Position numbers and translations under genes: made by a program. The notes below the pieces were generated by a model. That model was not told the DNA's origin, did no database searches, and worked only from the letters and a program-made list of their open reading frames with translations. Of a stretch of 64,000 nucleotides of DNA, positions 34,300 through 43,510 are shown in pieces. The stretch covers positions 124,001 through 188,000 of the forward strand of contig NZ_WOVL01000005.1 in the NCBI RefSeq assembly GCF_009737085.1. The letters run 5' to 3'. Source of the stretch: Paenibacillus sp. NEAU-GSW1 (GTDB lineage: Bacteria; Bacillota; Bacilli; Paenibacillales; Paenibacillaceae). Each line of letters starts with the position of its first letter. The first letter of the stretch is position 1.

Positions 34300-35919
34300 A
34301 TGTACAAATTAGTGCTGGTTGATGATGAGGCAGTTGTGCGCGAGGGCATTCGCGAAAAAATAAAGTGGGAAGCGCTCGGCTTCGAATGCGCAGCCGATTG
34401 CGAGAATGGCGTTGCTGCGCTGGAGGCGATTGACCGGCTGCAGCCGGATGTCGTCCTGACGGATATTAATATGCCTTTCATGGACGGGCTGGAGCTGACA
34501 AAGGCGGTGAAGTCGAAATATCCGGACATGAAAATGATTATCCTGACCGGATATGACGATTTTGACTACGCGCAGCGTGCGGTGAAGCTGCAAGTGAACG
34601 ATTTTATTTTGAAGCCGATTACGGCAGCCGAGCTGACCGCTGTGCTGGAGAAATTGAAAGAAGAGCTCGACGGACAGCAGAAAGAAAAGGAAGATCTTGA
34701 GCGGCTTCGCCGTCAGCTGCGGGAAAGCATGCCCGCTCTCAAGGAACGGTTTCTCGACCGGATTGCGATGATGCCGATCGGCGAACGCGAGCTTGCGGAG
34801 CGGCTTGTTTTTTTCGGATTGGAGCTGGCGGGGCCGTTCTTTATTGCGCTCGCGATCGATCTCGATCTTCCGGAACGAAGCGGCTTGACCGCTGCCGACC
34901 GCGAGCTGCTGCGATTTGCCGTATATAACGTTGCTCAGGAGCTGCTTCATGAGGAAAAAGGAGCTGCCGTATTTCGCAGCAGCAGAGAAGAGAAGGTGCT
35001 GGCGATATTGTCCGGCAACGGAACGGAAAGTCTGAATGACCGGTCGCAAGAGCTTGCCGACGCCATCCGGACGTCAGCAGAGCAGTTTTTGAAGCGGACT
35101 GTGTCGGTCGGCATCGGAACGTCCTCAGGCGATTTGCGCTGTATACATGAATCGTGCCACTCCGCAATCTCGGCGCTCGAATATAGGTTGTTGCTTGGCG
35201 GCAATCAGGTCATCAGCATATCGGATATGGAGATCCGCAGCGGCCGAGGGGCGGATTATTCGCAGGAGTTCGACCGCAAGCTGATTGCCGGCATTAAGAC
35301 CGGCACGCCGGACGAGGTCGATATAGCGGTGGAAGCGGCGATCAGTCAGCACCGGACGGCGATGCTGACGATCGAGCAAAGCTATATTCGGCTGCAGCGT
35401 ACGATTATCGCCGTTATACAGGCGCTGGAGGAGCTTGGCTGCGAGGAGGCCGAAGTATTCGGCAAAGGGGTCAATCCGGTGACGGCCATCTATTCATTCC
35501 GTACGCTTGAGGAAATAAGCGAATGGCTGAAAACGGCGTGCCGGCGCGCCGTCGACAGCGTCGCCGAGGCGCGCGACGGCCAGTGGCGGAAGCAGTTGAA
35601 GGATGCGCTGGCGATCATTCACGAGCGCTACGGCGACGCGGACCTTTCGGTTAAGGCGGTCAGCAAGCAGGCGCTGATGAGCGTCAGTTATTTCAGCGCG
35701 GCGTTCAAGGCGCATACCGGCAAAACGTTCGTCGAATATTTAACGGCGCTGCGGATGGACAAAGCGAAGGAGCTTCTCAAGTTCACCGCTTTAAAAACAT
35801 ATGAAATAGCAGCCAGATCCGGCTATCCCGACGCGCAATATTTTAGCGTCCTCTTCAAGAAGCATACGGGCGATTCGCCGACCGAATACCGCCAGAAGAC
35901 TGCAGCAGAACGGGCGTGA
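34300..35919 (+). CDS. YesN-type response regulator with AraC DNA-binding domain
   Basis: 539-residue regulator. The receiver domain (1-120) has the acidic pair VDDEA, the phospho-acceptor Asp in VVLTDINMPFMDG, and the Lys in ILKPI. A long middle region follows, then a C-terminal AraC double helix-turn-helix of about 100 residues (LSVKAVSKQALMSVSYFSAAFKAHTGKTFVEYLTALR ... YEIAARSGYPDAQYFSVLFKKHTGDSPTEYR). Its kinase gene starts 9 bp downstream. This pair type controls carbohydrate uptake in Paenibacillaceae; here the target is probably the CUT2 transporter at 39167-42858. Confidence 0.95.
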   Translation: MYKLVLVDDEAVVREGIREKIKWEALGFECAADCENGVAALEAIDRLQPDVVLTDINMPFMDGLELTKAVKSKYPDMKMIILTGYDDFDYAQRAVKLQVNDFILKPITAAELTAVLEKLKEELDGQQKEKEDLERLRRQLRESMPALKERFLDRIAMMPIGERELAERLVFFGLELAGPFFIALAIDLDLPERSGLTAADRELLRFAVYNVAQELLHEEKGAAVFRSSREEKVLAILSGNGTESLNDRSQELADAIRTSAEQFLKRTVSVGIGTSSGDLRCIHESCHSAISALEYRLLLGGNQVISISDMEIRSGRGADYSQEFDRKLIAGIKTGTPDEVDIAVEAAISQHRTAMLTIEQSYIRLQRTIIAVIQALEELGCEEAEVFGKGVNPVTAIYSFRTLEEISEWLKTACRRAVDSVAEARDGQWRKQLKDALAIIHERYGDADLSVKAVSKQALMSVSYFSAAFKAHTGKTFVEYLTALRMDKAKELLKFTALKTYEIAARSGYPDAQYFSVLFKKHTGDSPTEYRQKTAAERA

Positions 35920-35928
35920 TGCGCATTT

Positions 35929-37692
35929 ATGGACATATTTAAATTTAAAAGCATTCAGACGAACATTGCGGCGGCGATCGCCTGCATTATTTTGCTAACG
36001 GGCACTTTGCTCGGCGTAATGTCGTATCAATTGTCAGCCGCATCCGTTCGCGAGACGGCTCAGGACTACACAGCGGAGCTGATCGGGCAAGTAAACGCAA
36101 ATCTTCAAACCTACATTACGGGGATGGAAAACATTTCGCAGCTGGCGCTCAGCAACGAGGATGTTCGTTCTTTCGTTGCGACGGGGGAAGGCGCGCGTAA
36201 AGTATCGGACTATTTCCAATCGATTATCGTCTCCCGCAAAGACATTGCGTCGATTCATGTGTTCGGCTACAACGGCAAGTTCGTTTCCGACCGGATTGGC
36301 GCCGAGCTGAATCCAAACATGAACGTGAGGGAGCAGCCATGGTATGTGAACGCGCAAAATGCTTCCGGCCGCATCGTCGTCTCGTCCTCGCATGTGCAGC
36401 ATCTGTTCCTGGACGAGTACGGCTGGGTCGTCTCGCTAAGCCGCGAGCTGTGGAGCAAAGATCAGAAGGAGCCGCTTGGCGTATTGCTTGTCGACTTGAA
36501 CTTTAGCGTCATGAACGACATGCTGAACAGCATTGATCTAAGCAAGCGGGGCTACGTGTTTATCGTCGATGCGAGCGGCAACATCGTTTATCATCCGCAG
36601 CAGCAGCTTGTGTACAGCAATCTGAAGACGGAGATGATTGATGATGTGCTGCGGCAGGGAAGCGGCAGCTTCGAGACGGACGAGGGCGGCCAAAGCCGCA
36701 TATATACCGTTCAAGATACGGGATTCGGCTGGAAAATCGTCGGGGTATCGTATACGGACGAATTGATTGCCGGGGAACGGCATATGCAGCTCTCTTTTAT
36801 CGTCGCCGTTATTTGCTGTCTGCTCGTAGGATTGCTGCTCGCCTTCTTCATTTCCCGCAATTTGTCACGGCCGATCAAGCAGCTTCAAGAGCATATGAAG
36901 AAGGTGGAGAAAGGAATATTCAACCACAGGGTGCCGCTCGCCAACCCGAAGGAAATCGCCAGCCTTGCCCGCAGCTTCAACTTGATGGTCGTACGGATCG
37001 AAGAGCTGATGAACCAGGTTGTCATGGAGCAGGAGTTCAAGCGGAAAAGCGAGCTTACGGCGTTGCAAGCGCAAATTAATCCGCATTTTCTGTACAACAC
37101 GCTGGATTCCATCATTTGGATGGCGGAGGGCAAAAAATCGGAAGAGGTGGTGCTGATGACGTCAGCGCTCGCCAAACTGTTCCGCGCGTCGATCAGCCGG
37201 GGGCAGGAGCTTGTGTCGATCCGCACGGAGATTGAGCATGTCGCCAACTATTTGACGATCCAAAAAATGCGCTACAAGGATAAGCTTGATTTTCAAATCG
37301 ACGTCGATCCTGCCATTATGAGCTGCCGTACGTTAAAGGTGCTGCTGCAGCCTCTGCTTGAAAATGCAATCTATCACGGGATCAAGAACAAGGTCGGCAT
37401 TGGCGAAATTACCGTTTCCGGAGGCCAGTCGGAGGACCATATTTGGTTCCAGGTAAGCGATAACGGCGTCGGGATGGACGGAGAGACGCTTCGCGCCATT
37501 CTAGAGCCGCGCAGCAGCGACCATGAGAGCAAAGGGGTCGGCGTTGTCAATGTGCATGAACGAATCCAACTGTACTTCGGCAAAGGGTACGGCTTGAGCT
37601 ATGAAAGCAGCGCAGCAACGGGAACGACTGTGACGGTGCGGATTGCGCGGCTGCTGCCTCAGACGGATAAAGGGGAGGGACAAGCGATATGA
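35929..37692 (+). CDS. YesM-type sensor histidine kinase
   Basis: 587-residue membrane kinase. It has TM1 at about residues 12-32 (IAAAIACIILLTGTLLGVMSY), an extracellular dCache-like sensor (about 35-285), TM2 (LSFIVAVICCLLVGLLLAFFI), a HAMP domain and a His_kinase/HATPase module. The phospho-accepting His is in LQAQINPHFLYNTLDSIIW; the N box is LLENAIYHGIKNK and the G box VSDNGVGMDG. The stop overlaps the next gene's start, implying co-expression with the membrane-anchored binding protein. Confidence 0.95.
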   Translation: MDIFKFKSIQTNIAAAIACIILLTGTLLGVMSYQLSAASVRETAQDYTAELIGQVNANLQTYITGMENISQLALSNEDVRSFVATGEGARKVSDYFQSIIVSRKDIASIHVFGYNGKFVSDRIGAELNPNMNVREQPWYVNAQNASGRIVVSSSHVQHLFLDEYGWVVSLSRELWSKDQKEPLGVLLVDLNFSVMNDMLNSIDLSKRGYVFIVDASGNIVYHPQQQLVYSNLKTEMIDDVLRQGSGSFETDEGGQSRIYTVQDTGFGWKIVGVSYTDELIAGERHMQLSFIVAVICCLLVGLLLAFFISRNLSRPIKQLQEHMKKVEKGIFNHRVPLANPKEIASLARSFNLMVVRIEELMNQVVMEQEFKRKSELTALQAQINPHFLYNTLDSIIWMAEGKKSEEVVLMTSALAKLFRASISRGQELVSIRTEIEHVANYLTIQKMRYKDKLDFQIDVDPAIMSCRTLKVLLQPLLENAIYHGIKNKVGIGEITVSGGQSEDHIWFQVSDNGVGMDGETLRAILEPRSSDHESKGVGVVNVHERIQLYFGKGYGLSYESSAATGTTVTVRIARLLPQTDKGEGQAI

Positions 37693-38687
37693 TGCGGAAG
37701 GCAAGATTTCCTTTGCCTGCTATTATTGCGCTGTTGGCTGTTGCGGCTTCAGCTATCGTGTACGGCGTGTTTCAATGGGCTGTCCATGATAAGCCGGATC
37801 ATCCTCCACGTATTGTTGTATCCGTCAAAGCGACCGAGCAGATCGCCGGTTTTTGGAATGTGTTGATCGACGGCGTTAACGATGCGGCGGAGGAGTTCGG
37901 GGCTGAGGTGACGGTCATCGGACCGCCGCTTGAAAGCGAAATCGACGTTCAGGTGAAGCAGCTGGAGCAAGCGATTCAGCAGAAACCGGATGCGATTGTC
38001 CTGGCGGCGACCGATTATAACGGGTTGGTACCGATTGCGCAGCAAATTGTCAATGCCGGCATCAAGCTGATTACGGTCGATTCGGGTATTAACAGCGACG
38101 ATGCGCTGAGCTTGATCGCGACGGACAATCTCGCGGCGGGGCGGAAAGCGGGCGATGAGCTGTCCAAGCTGCTGAAAGGCGAATCGAAAGTGGCGATTAT
38201 CAGTTACATTTACGGCACGTCGACCCAGCTGGAGCGGGAGCAGGGCGTTCGCCAGCGGCTGGAGGAGGAAGCAAGATTTAATCTTGTCGGCACTTATTAC
38301 AGCGAAGGGCTTGTTGAGAAGGCGTATACGATTACGAAGGAATTGCTTCGCAACAATCCCGACCTCGCAGGCATTGTCGGCTTGAATGAGCCGTCCACTG
38401 TCGGGGCGGGCAAAGCGATCAAGGAGCTGGGGATGGCAGGCAAGGTGAAGCTGGTCGGCTTCGACAGCTCGATTGACGAAGTGAAGCAGCTGGAGGAAGG
38501 CGTCATTCAGGCGACTGTAGTGCAGAAGCCGTACAACATGGGCTATTTGAGCGTGAAGAAAGCGCTGGAGGCAATAGACGGTCAAAAGCTGGACAAAAGG
38601 ATTGACACCGATTCCGTCGTCATCGACAAGAACAATATGTATTCGGAGCAGAATCAGAAGCTGCTGTTCCCTTTTGTAGGCAAGTAG
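37689..38687 (+). CDS. Membrane-anchored sugar-binding protein, probable sensor accessory
   Basis: 332-residue type I periplasmic-binding protein (Peripla_BP_4, RbsB-like). It carries an N-terminal signal anchor (FPLPAIIALLAVAASAIVYGVFQW) but no lipobox cysteine. The binding domain has FWNVLIDGVNDAAEEFGAEV, DAIVLAATDYNGL, ITVDSGI and VGFDSSIDEVKQLEEGVIQATVVQ. It overlaps the kinase gene by 4 bp. The likely role is to present bound sugar to the YesM-type kinase, a three-component sensor (inference), while a separate lipoprotein at 41869 serves transport. Confidence 0.9.
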   Translation: MMRKARFPLPAIIALLAVAASAIVYGVFQWAVHDKPDHPPRIVVSVKATEQIAGFWNVLIDGVNDAAEEFGAEVTVIGPPLESEIDVQVKQLEQAIQQKPDAIVLAATDYNGLVPIAQQIVNAGIKLITVDSGINSDDALSLIATDNLAAGRKAGDELSKLLKGESKVAIISYIYGTSTQLEREQGVRQRLEEEARFNLVGTYYSEGLVEKAYTITKELLRNNPDLAGIVGLNEPSTVGAGKAIKELGMAGKVKLVGFDSSIDEVKQLEEGVIQATVVQKPYNMGYLSVKKALEAIDGQKLDKRIDTDSVVIDKNNMYSEQNQKLLFPFVGK

Positions 38688-38770
38688 CGGATTAAGGGTA
38701 ACGCCTGGCGCAGACGCAGATACAGATGCAAACGCAGGCGTAGGCGCAGAAAACAAGGCTAACCAACGCA

Positions 38771-38954
38771 AACCTGCAAAATTGCAGTTTTTTTCGAAGC
38801 TGGAGCGCATTTTGGAAGGAAACCTGTAAAAGTACATCTATTCCGCTGACAATTCGTTCAAAACAAATCGGAGGGCTTTAATAGCTGCACAATTGCAGGA
38901 ATCTGAGCTGGATGTTCATTCTGTTGTCAAAAAGCCTGCACATTTGCAGGAATT
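38771..38954. repeat. CTGCA-n-TTGCAG palindromic repeats in intergenic region
   Basis: Within the 480-bp gap 38688-39166 the elements CTGCAAAATTGCAG (38774-38787, followed by seven T, perhaps terminating the upstream gene), CTGCACAATTGCAGGAAT (38885-38902) and CCTGCACATTTGCAGGAATT (38935-38954) recur. A looser relative lies at 38821-38839. Just before them is a CGCAG-rich simple sequence (38708-38750). No ORF is credible here. Confidence 0.7.
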
Positions 38955-38996
38955 CGATTCCATTCCTCCTCAAAAGCAACACTCGTTCCGCCTTAT

Positions 38997-39036
38997 AGGC
39001 CGATGATGGCGATTTCCGCCATGATCGGCCTTTTTT
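38997..39036 (+). terminator. Terminator before the CUT2 transporter operon
   Basis: AGGCCGATGATGGCG (38997-39011) pairs with CGCCATGATCGGCCT (39017-39031), then TTTTTT. It insulates the sensor operon from the transporter operon. Confidence 0.88.
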
Positions 39037-39067
39037 GTGTCTTTTATCAATGAAGTGAAAGTTCGAA

Positions 39068-39097
39068 TTGTACATTTTTCAACGATCCCGATACGAT
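39068..39097 (+). promoter_or_regulatory. Candidate promoter of the sugar transporter operon
   Basis: TTGTAC (39068-39073), 18-bp spacer, TACGAT (39092-39097), between the terminator and the ATPase gene. Moderate match; the promoter may be activator-dependent on the YesN-type regulator. Confidence 0.4.
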
Positions 39098-39166
39098 ATT
39101 CGATTCTGCGCGGCCAAGGGCTGCTTTACAATGAGGGCATGCAGAAGCGAAGAGGTGAATACCGGC

Positions 39167-40660
39167 ATGAGTGACGTGTTGATTCAAATGGAAGGCATCG
39201 ATAAAGCGTTTCCCGGCGTGCAGGCGTTAAAAGATTGCCGTTTCGAGCTGCGCAGCGGCGAGGTTCATGCGCTGATGGGCGAGAACGGCGCCGGCAAATC
39301 GACATTAATGAAAGTGCTTACAGGCGTGTATCAGCGGGACGCCGGGACGATGACGCTGCGCGGCAGCGAGCTTGTCGTTCCGAATGCGAAAGCGGCGCAG
39401 GACAAAGGAATTGCGATTATTCATCAGGAGCTTAACCTCGCCCCGGACTTAACGGTGGCGCAAAATATTTTTATCGGCCGGGAGCCGCGCAAGCTTGGTT
39501 TTCTGCTTAACGAGAAGGAGCTAAACCGCAAGGTGGAGCAGCTGTTTCAAAGGCTGCGGCTAGATCTCGATCCGAACGAGCTGGTCGGAAATTTGACGGT
39601 TGCTAAGCAGCAGCTCGCAGAAATCGCCAAAGCGCTCTCCTACAATTCCGAAGTGCTCATTATGGATGAGCCGACGGCCGCGCTGAGCGATGCGGAAATC
39701 GAGGAACTGTTCGTCATCATCCGCGAGCTGCGGAGAAGCGGTGTCGGCATCGTGTACATTTCGCATCGGATGGATGAGCTGAAGCGGATTACCGATCGGG
39801 TTACGGTTATGCGCGACGGCAGTTATATCGGCACAGTTGCTACGGCGGAAGTAACAAACGAGCAGATTATCGCGATGATGGTCGGCAGAGAAATATACGA
39901 TTCCTCAAAGCCGAAGCGGCGCGAAGGCAAGGGCGAACCGGTGCTCGAGGTAGAAGGCTTAAACCGCAAAGGCTTGAAAAATATTAGCTTCAAAGCGCAC
40001 AAGGGAGAGATCGTCGGCTTTGCCGGGCTGATCGGCGCGGGAAGAACGGAAGTAGCTAGAGCTATTTTCGGCGCAGACCCGATTGATTCGGGCGAGATTC
40101 GCGTAAAAGGCCGGAAGCTGCGGCTGCGTGAGCCGCATGACGCGGTCAAGGCGGGCATCGGCTATTTGTCGGAGGACCGGAAGCGTTTCGGCTGCATCGT
40201 CGATATGGACGTGCAAATGAATGTGGCTGCTGCTTCCATGAGCAGTTTTACGAATAGGCTCGGTTGGATTAAAGAGAAGCGAATTGCTGAAGCGGCAGAC
40301 AAAATGGTAGAGACATTGAAGGTCAAAACGCCGCATATTCGTCAGGAAGTGAAGTTCCTGTCCGGAGGCAATCAGCAGAAGATCGTTATCGGCAAGTGGC
40401 TGACCCGCGACTGCGACATTCTTATTTTTGATGAGCCGACCCGGGGCATCGATGTTGGAGCGAAGAGTGAAATCTATAAGCTGCTAAACGATTTGGCGGC
40501 GAGCGGCAAGACGATTCTCATGATCTCGTCGGAGTTGCCGGAAATATTGCGGATGAGCCATCGGGTTATCGTCATGTGCGAAGGCCGGATTACGGGAGAA
40601 CTAGATCAGGATGAAGCGACGCAGGAACGCATTATGCATTTAGCTACGCTGCGGGGCTGA
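39167..40660 (+). CDS. CUT2-family sugar ABC transporter ATPase (RbsA-like)
   Basis: 497-residue duplicated ATPase. The first half has Walker [10 protein letters not shown], signature [15 protein letters not shown] and Walker [12 protein letters not shown]. The second half has the usual degenerate Walker A (GLIGAGRTE), signature [16 protein letters not shown] and [15 protein letters not shown]. This layout is diagnostic of ribose/galactose-type importers. The ATG at 39167 follows AGAGGTGA. Permease and binding lipoprotein genes follow. The sugar cannot be told from sequence. Confidence 0.95.
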   Translation: MSDVLIQMEGIDKAFPGVQALKDCRFELRSGEVHALMGENGAGKSTLMKVLTGVYQRDAGTMTLRGSELVVPNAKAAQDKGIAIIHQELNLAPDLTVAQNIFIGREPRKLGFLLNEKELNRKVEQLFQRLRLDLDPNELVGNLTVAKQQLAEIAKALSYNSEVLIMDEPTAALSDAEIEELFVIIRELRRSGVGIVYISHRMDELKRITDRVTVMRDGSYIGTVATAEVTNEQIIAMMVGREIYDSSKPKRREGKGEPVLEVEGLNRKGLKNISFKAHKGEIVGFAGLIGAGRTEVARAIFGADPIDSGEIRVKGRKLRLREPHDAVKAGIGYLSEDRKRFGCIVDMDVQMNVAAASMSSFTNRLGWIKEKRIAEAADKMVETLKVKTPHIRQEVKFLSGGNQQKIVIGKWLTRDCDILIFDEPTRGIDVGAKSEIYKLLNDLAASGKTILMISSELPEILRMSHRVIVMCEGRITGELDQDEATQERIMHLATLRG

Positions 40661-40709
40661 AGCAAAGAAATGCAAAAATAGGCTGCAACATGATGTGGAG
40701 GGATTACGC

Positions 40710-41726
40710 ATGAATATTCAAAATCAGACGGAGGCGGCGGCAGGAGTAAGCAAACGGCCGATATTGCAAATCAAGCCCGGAGCTATGCAGCAGGTGTTTG
40801 CGTTCGCAAGCTTGGTCGTGCTGGTGCTCGCATTCTCGTTATCGTCGTCCAACTTTTTTCAATTCTCGAACATTGTCGGCATTTTGCTCTCGACGGCGGT
40901 TATTGGCGTCCTTGCGCTCGGCTCTACCTTTGTCATTATTACAGGAGGCATTGATCTTTCGGTCGGAACGGTAATGACGCTTAGCGCGGTAATGACAGGC
41001 GTCTTTATCACCTACTGGGGTTTGCCTGTTCCTCTTGGTATCCTTGGCGGCATCCTAACTGGCGCGATTTGCGGACTGATCTCAGGCGCCGTCATCTCCA
41101 AAATGAAAATCCCGCCGTTTATCGCCACGCTGGCGATGATGATGGTTGCGAAAGGGCTTGCGCTCGTTATTTCTGGAGCAAAGCCGATCTACTTCGACGA
41201 GAACACCGGCTATTCCAAGCTTGCGCTCGATTCTATCGTCGGTAAGATCATTCCGGGCTTTGATATTCCGAACGGCGTGCTTATCTTTTTTGCAGCAGCA
41301 ATTGTTGGCGGCATTATTTTATCCAAAACGATCGTCGGCCGCTACAATTTTGCGCTCGGCAGCAACGAAGAAGCGACGCGTCTCTCCGGCATTAACGTGA
41401 ACTATTGGAAAATCGTCATTTACACGTTAACGGGTGTATTTACCGGTCTTGCGGGCGTGCTTATGGCATCTCGGCTCAATTCCGCCCATCCGTCTCTCGG
41501 CGCCGGTTACGAGCTCGAAGCCATCGCCGCAGTTGTGCTTGGCGGAACTTCGCTTAGCGGCGGCAAGGGTACAATTATCGGCACTGTAATTGGCGCGCTG
41601 ATTATGAGTGTACTGACGAACGGATTACGTATATTGTCAGTGCCGCAGGAGTGGCAGACGGTAGTCGTTGGTTTCGTTATCGTGCTTGCCGTGTACGCCG
41701 ACATTTTGCGCCGCCGCAAAAAGTAG
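40710..41726 (+). CDS. CUT2-family sugar ABC transporter permease (RbsC-like)
   Basis: 338-residue inner-membrane protein with about ten hydrophobic segments. It contains the family stretch GSTFVIITGGIDLSVGTVMTLSAV and the EAA-like cytoplasmic loop FALGSNEEATRLSGINV that docks on the ATPase, then GAGYELEAIAAVVLGGTSLSGGKG. The ATG at 40710 has GGAGGG at 8-nt spacing; longer starts lack support. It is second gene of the transporter operon. Confidence 0.95.
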   Translation: MNIQNQTEAAAGVSKRPILQIKPGAMQQVFAFASLVVLVLAFSLSSSNFFQFSNIVGILLSTAVIGVLALGSTFVIITGGIDLSVGTVMTLSAVMTGVFITYWGLPVPLGILGGILTGAICGLISGAVISKMKIPPFIATLAMMMVAKGLALVISGAKPIYFDENTGYSKLALDSIVGKIIPGFDIPNGVLIFFAAAIVGGIILSKTIVGRYNFALGSNEEATRLSGINVNYWKIVIYTLTGVFTGLAGVLMASRLNSAHPSLGAGYELEAIAAVVLGGTSLSGGKGTIIGTVIGALIMSVLTNGLRILSVPQEWQTVVVGFVIVLAVYADILRRRKK

Positions 41727-41868
41727 TTTTCATGTTTTCGGAATACCTTGCTTGCCTTGTCTTATAACGGTAGACCCGTTTGACCTGCCGGTCAGCCATG
41801 AAGCGCTGCCGTCGCTTGCCAGACGAATCTATAGATGAACTTTTACAAAAGACGAAGGGGAGATTTCG

Positions 41869-42858
41869 ATGAAAAAGGTAACGTTATCGATGCTTGTTAT
41901 GCTTCTTGGGCTTACGCTGCTCAGCGCATGCGGTTCAGAGAATGCGAAGAACGATGGAAACAAGGCTGCTTCCGCCGGCGGCGAAGAGAAAATTTACATT
42001 CCGATTATCTCCAAAGGGTTTCAGCATCAGTTCTGGCAAGCGGTAAAATCGGGCGCTGAGCAAGCGGCTAAAGAATTCGATGTCGAAATTACGTTCGAAG
42101 GACCGGAAACGGAATCGCAGGTAGATAAACAGATCGAAATGCTGCAAGCGGCATTGGACAAAAAGCCAAGCGCAATCGGCTTCGCCGCGCTCGACAGCAA
42201 AGCGTCGATTCCGCTTCTGCAAAAAGCGAAGGACGGCGGCATTCCGGTCATCGCCTTTGACTCCGGCGTAGACAGCGATATCCCAGTTGCGACCGCATCC
42301 ACGGACAACTTGGCGGCAGCTGCTCTTGCCGCTGACAAAATGGCGGAGCTGATCGGCGGAGAAGGCGAAGTTGGCGTAATCGTTCATGACCAAACGAGCG
42401 TTACCGGCGTCCATCGCCGCGATGGTTTCGTAAACCGGATTAAAGAAAAGTATCCGAACATCAAAATCGTCGACATCCAGTATGGCGGCGGCGACCATTT
42501 GAAATCGACCGACCTTGCTAAAGCAATTATTCAAGCTCATCCGAACCTTAAAGGCTTTTTCGGCGCTAATGAAGGCTCGGCTATCGGCGTTATCAACGCA
42601 GTTACCGAGTTGAAAAAAGAAGGTCAAATTACGATCATCGGCTTTGACTCCGGCAAGCAGCAAATGGATGCGATCAAGAGCGGCAAAATGGCTGGCGCCA
42701 TTACGCAAAATCCGGTCGGCATCGGCTATGAAACGGTCAAAGCGGCTGTTCAAGCGATTCGCGGCGAGAAACTGCAATCGACAATTGATACCGGATTCTA
42801 CTGGTACGACAAAACGAATATCGACAGCGACCAGATTAAAGCGGTGCTGTACGAATAA
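41869..42858 (+). CDS. Sugar-binding lipoprotein of the CUT2 transporter (RbsB-like)
   Basis: 329-residue type I periplasmic-binding lipoprotein. Its signal peptide ends in lipobox LSAC (Cys about 21), followed by a Gly/Ala/Asn linker. The binding domain carries GFQHQFWQAVKSGAEQAAKEF, DKQIEMLQAALDKKPSAIGF, PVIAFDSGVDSD, FFGANEGSAIGV and IIGFDSGKQQMDAIKSGKMAGAITQNP. Strong RBS (GAAGGGGAG). It is 140 bp after the permease gene and related to the membrane-anchored binding protein at 37689, suggesting both see the same sugar. Confidence 0.95.
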   Translation: MKKVTLSMLVMLLGLTLLSACGSENAKNDGNKAASAGGEEKIYIPIISKGFQHQFWQAVKSGAEQAAKEFDVEITFEGPETESQVDKQIEMLQAALDKKPSAIGFAALDSKASIPLLQKAKDGGIPVIAFDSGVDSDIPVATASTDNLAAAALAADKMAELIGGEGEVGVIVHDQTSVTGVHRRDGFVNRIKEKYPNIKIVDIQYGGGDHLKSTDLAKAIIQAHPNLKGFFGANEGSAIGVINAVTELKKEGQITIIGFDSGKQQMDAIKSGKMAGAITQNPVGIGYETVKAAVQAIRGEKLQSTIDTGFYWYDKTNIDSDQIKAVLYE

Positions 42859-42892
42859 TAGCGGCAGCAAGCACCGAGCTTCGCCCAATTCA

Positions 42893-42921
42893 GGCGCCCC
42901 CTCACAGGAGGGGGTGTCTTT
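42893..42921 (+). terminator. Probable terminator after the binding lipoprotein gene
   Basis: CCCCCTC (42897-42903) pairs with GAGGGGG (42908-42914), extended by GGCG/TGTC; TGTCTTTAT follows. Confidence 0.55.
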
Positions 42922-42953
42922 ATGCTTTGTTAAGGTTTGGTTGCATCTTTCGG

Positions 42954-43180
42954 ATTAACGAACCTTATTCGCTGATTAAAGAAGCCAGCTTCGCAAAAAA
43001 GTGCTGTATTGCTAGTTATAGACTGCACGCCATCGAACAGCGAATCTAGTTTCGTTATCCGAGAACTACCATTCGCTATTTGCGTCAACAGTTTCGCTAT
43101 CCTCTACTTCTTGGCTGATCTCGGCCAGATCAGCGAAATTTGCTTCTTTAATCAGCGAATTAGCTTCGTTAAGAAGCTGC
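42954..43180. repeat. Second cluster of TTCGCTAAT-like short repeats
   Basis: Variants such as ATTAACGAA, TTCGCTGATT, TTTCGTTAT, TTCGCTATT and ATCAGCGAATTAGCTTCGTTA recur through the 360-bp gap after the transporter operon. They resemble the cluster at 21578-21845. No gene is evident before the ORF at 43218. Confidence 0.65.
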
Positions 43181-43217
43181 AGGGTTTACATAAGCGATAT
43201 GTAGAGATTGACAGTTT

Positions 43218-43415
43218 ATGCAGGGAGAAAATGACGACTGGATCGACCCGGAAGTGCTCGAAAGGTTTAATGATCTTGCCGGAAATGTAACGGGAAAATC
43301 GCTTGTCATGGCACCGCTCGGACAAGACTGTCTAATCGCATATTTAAATGAACAGCAGCGCCGCGAAATCAACCGATTTGTGAAGCACAAGTTTGAATCG
43401 CAGGCGGGCAGCTAA
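43218..43415 (+). CDS. Small hypothetical protein
   Basis: 65-residue acidic then basic protein (QGENDDWIDPEVLERFNDLAGN ... LNEQQRREINRFVKHKFES), predicted mainly helical, no recognised domain. The ATG at 43218 has only a weak AGAG upstream. Composition is protein-like and codon use fits the neighbours. It lies alone between a repeat cluster and yitT-like gene. Could be a real small cytosolic protein; confidence is limited. Confidence 0.5.
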   Translation: MQGENDDWIDPEVLERFNDLAGNVTGKSLVMAPLGQDCLIAYLNEQQRREINRFVKHKFESQAGS

Positions 43416-43510
43416 CCCCCAGCCTTCGATTACGCTGGGCAAATTGGCTTCCGCTTTTTGAAAAATGACCGTATGTGTGCTAGGCTTAAAAGAAAACGAC
43501 GGAGGTATTC

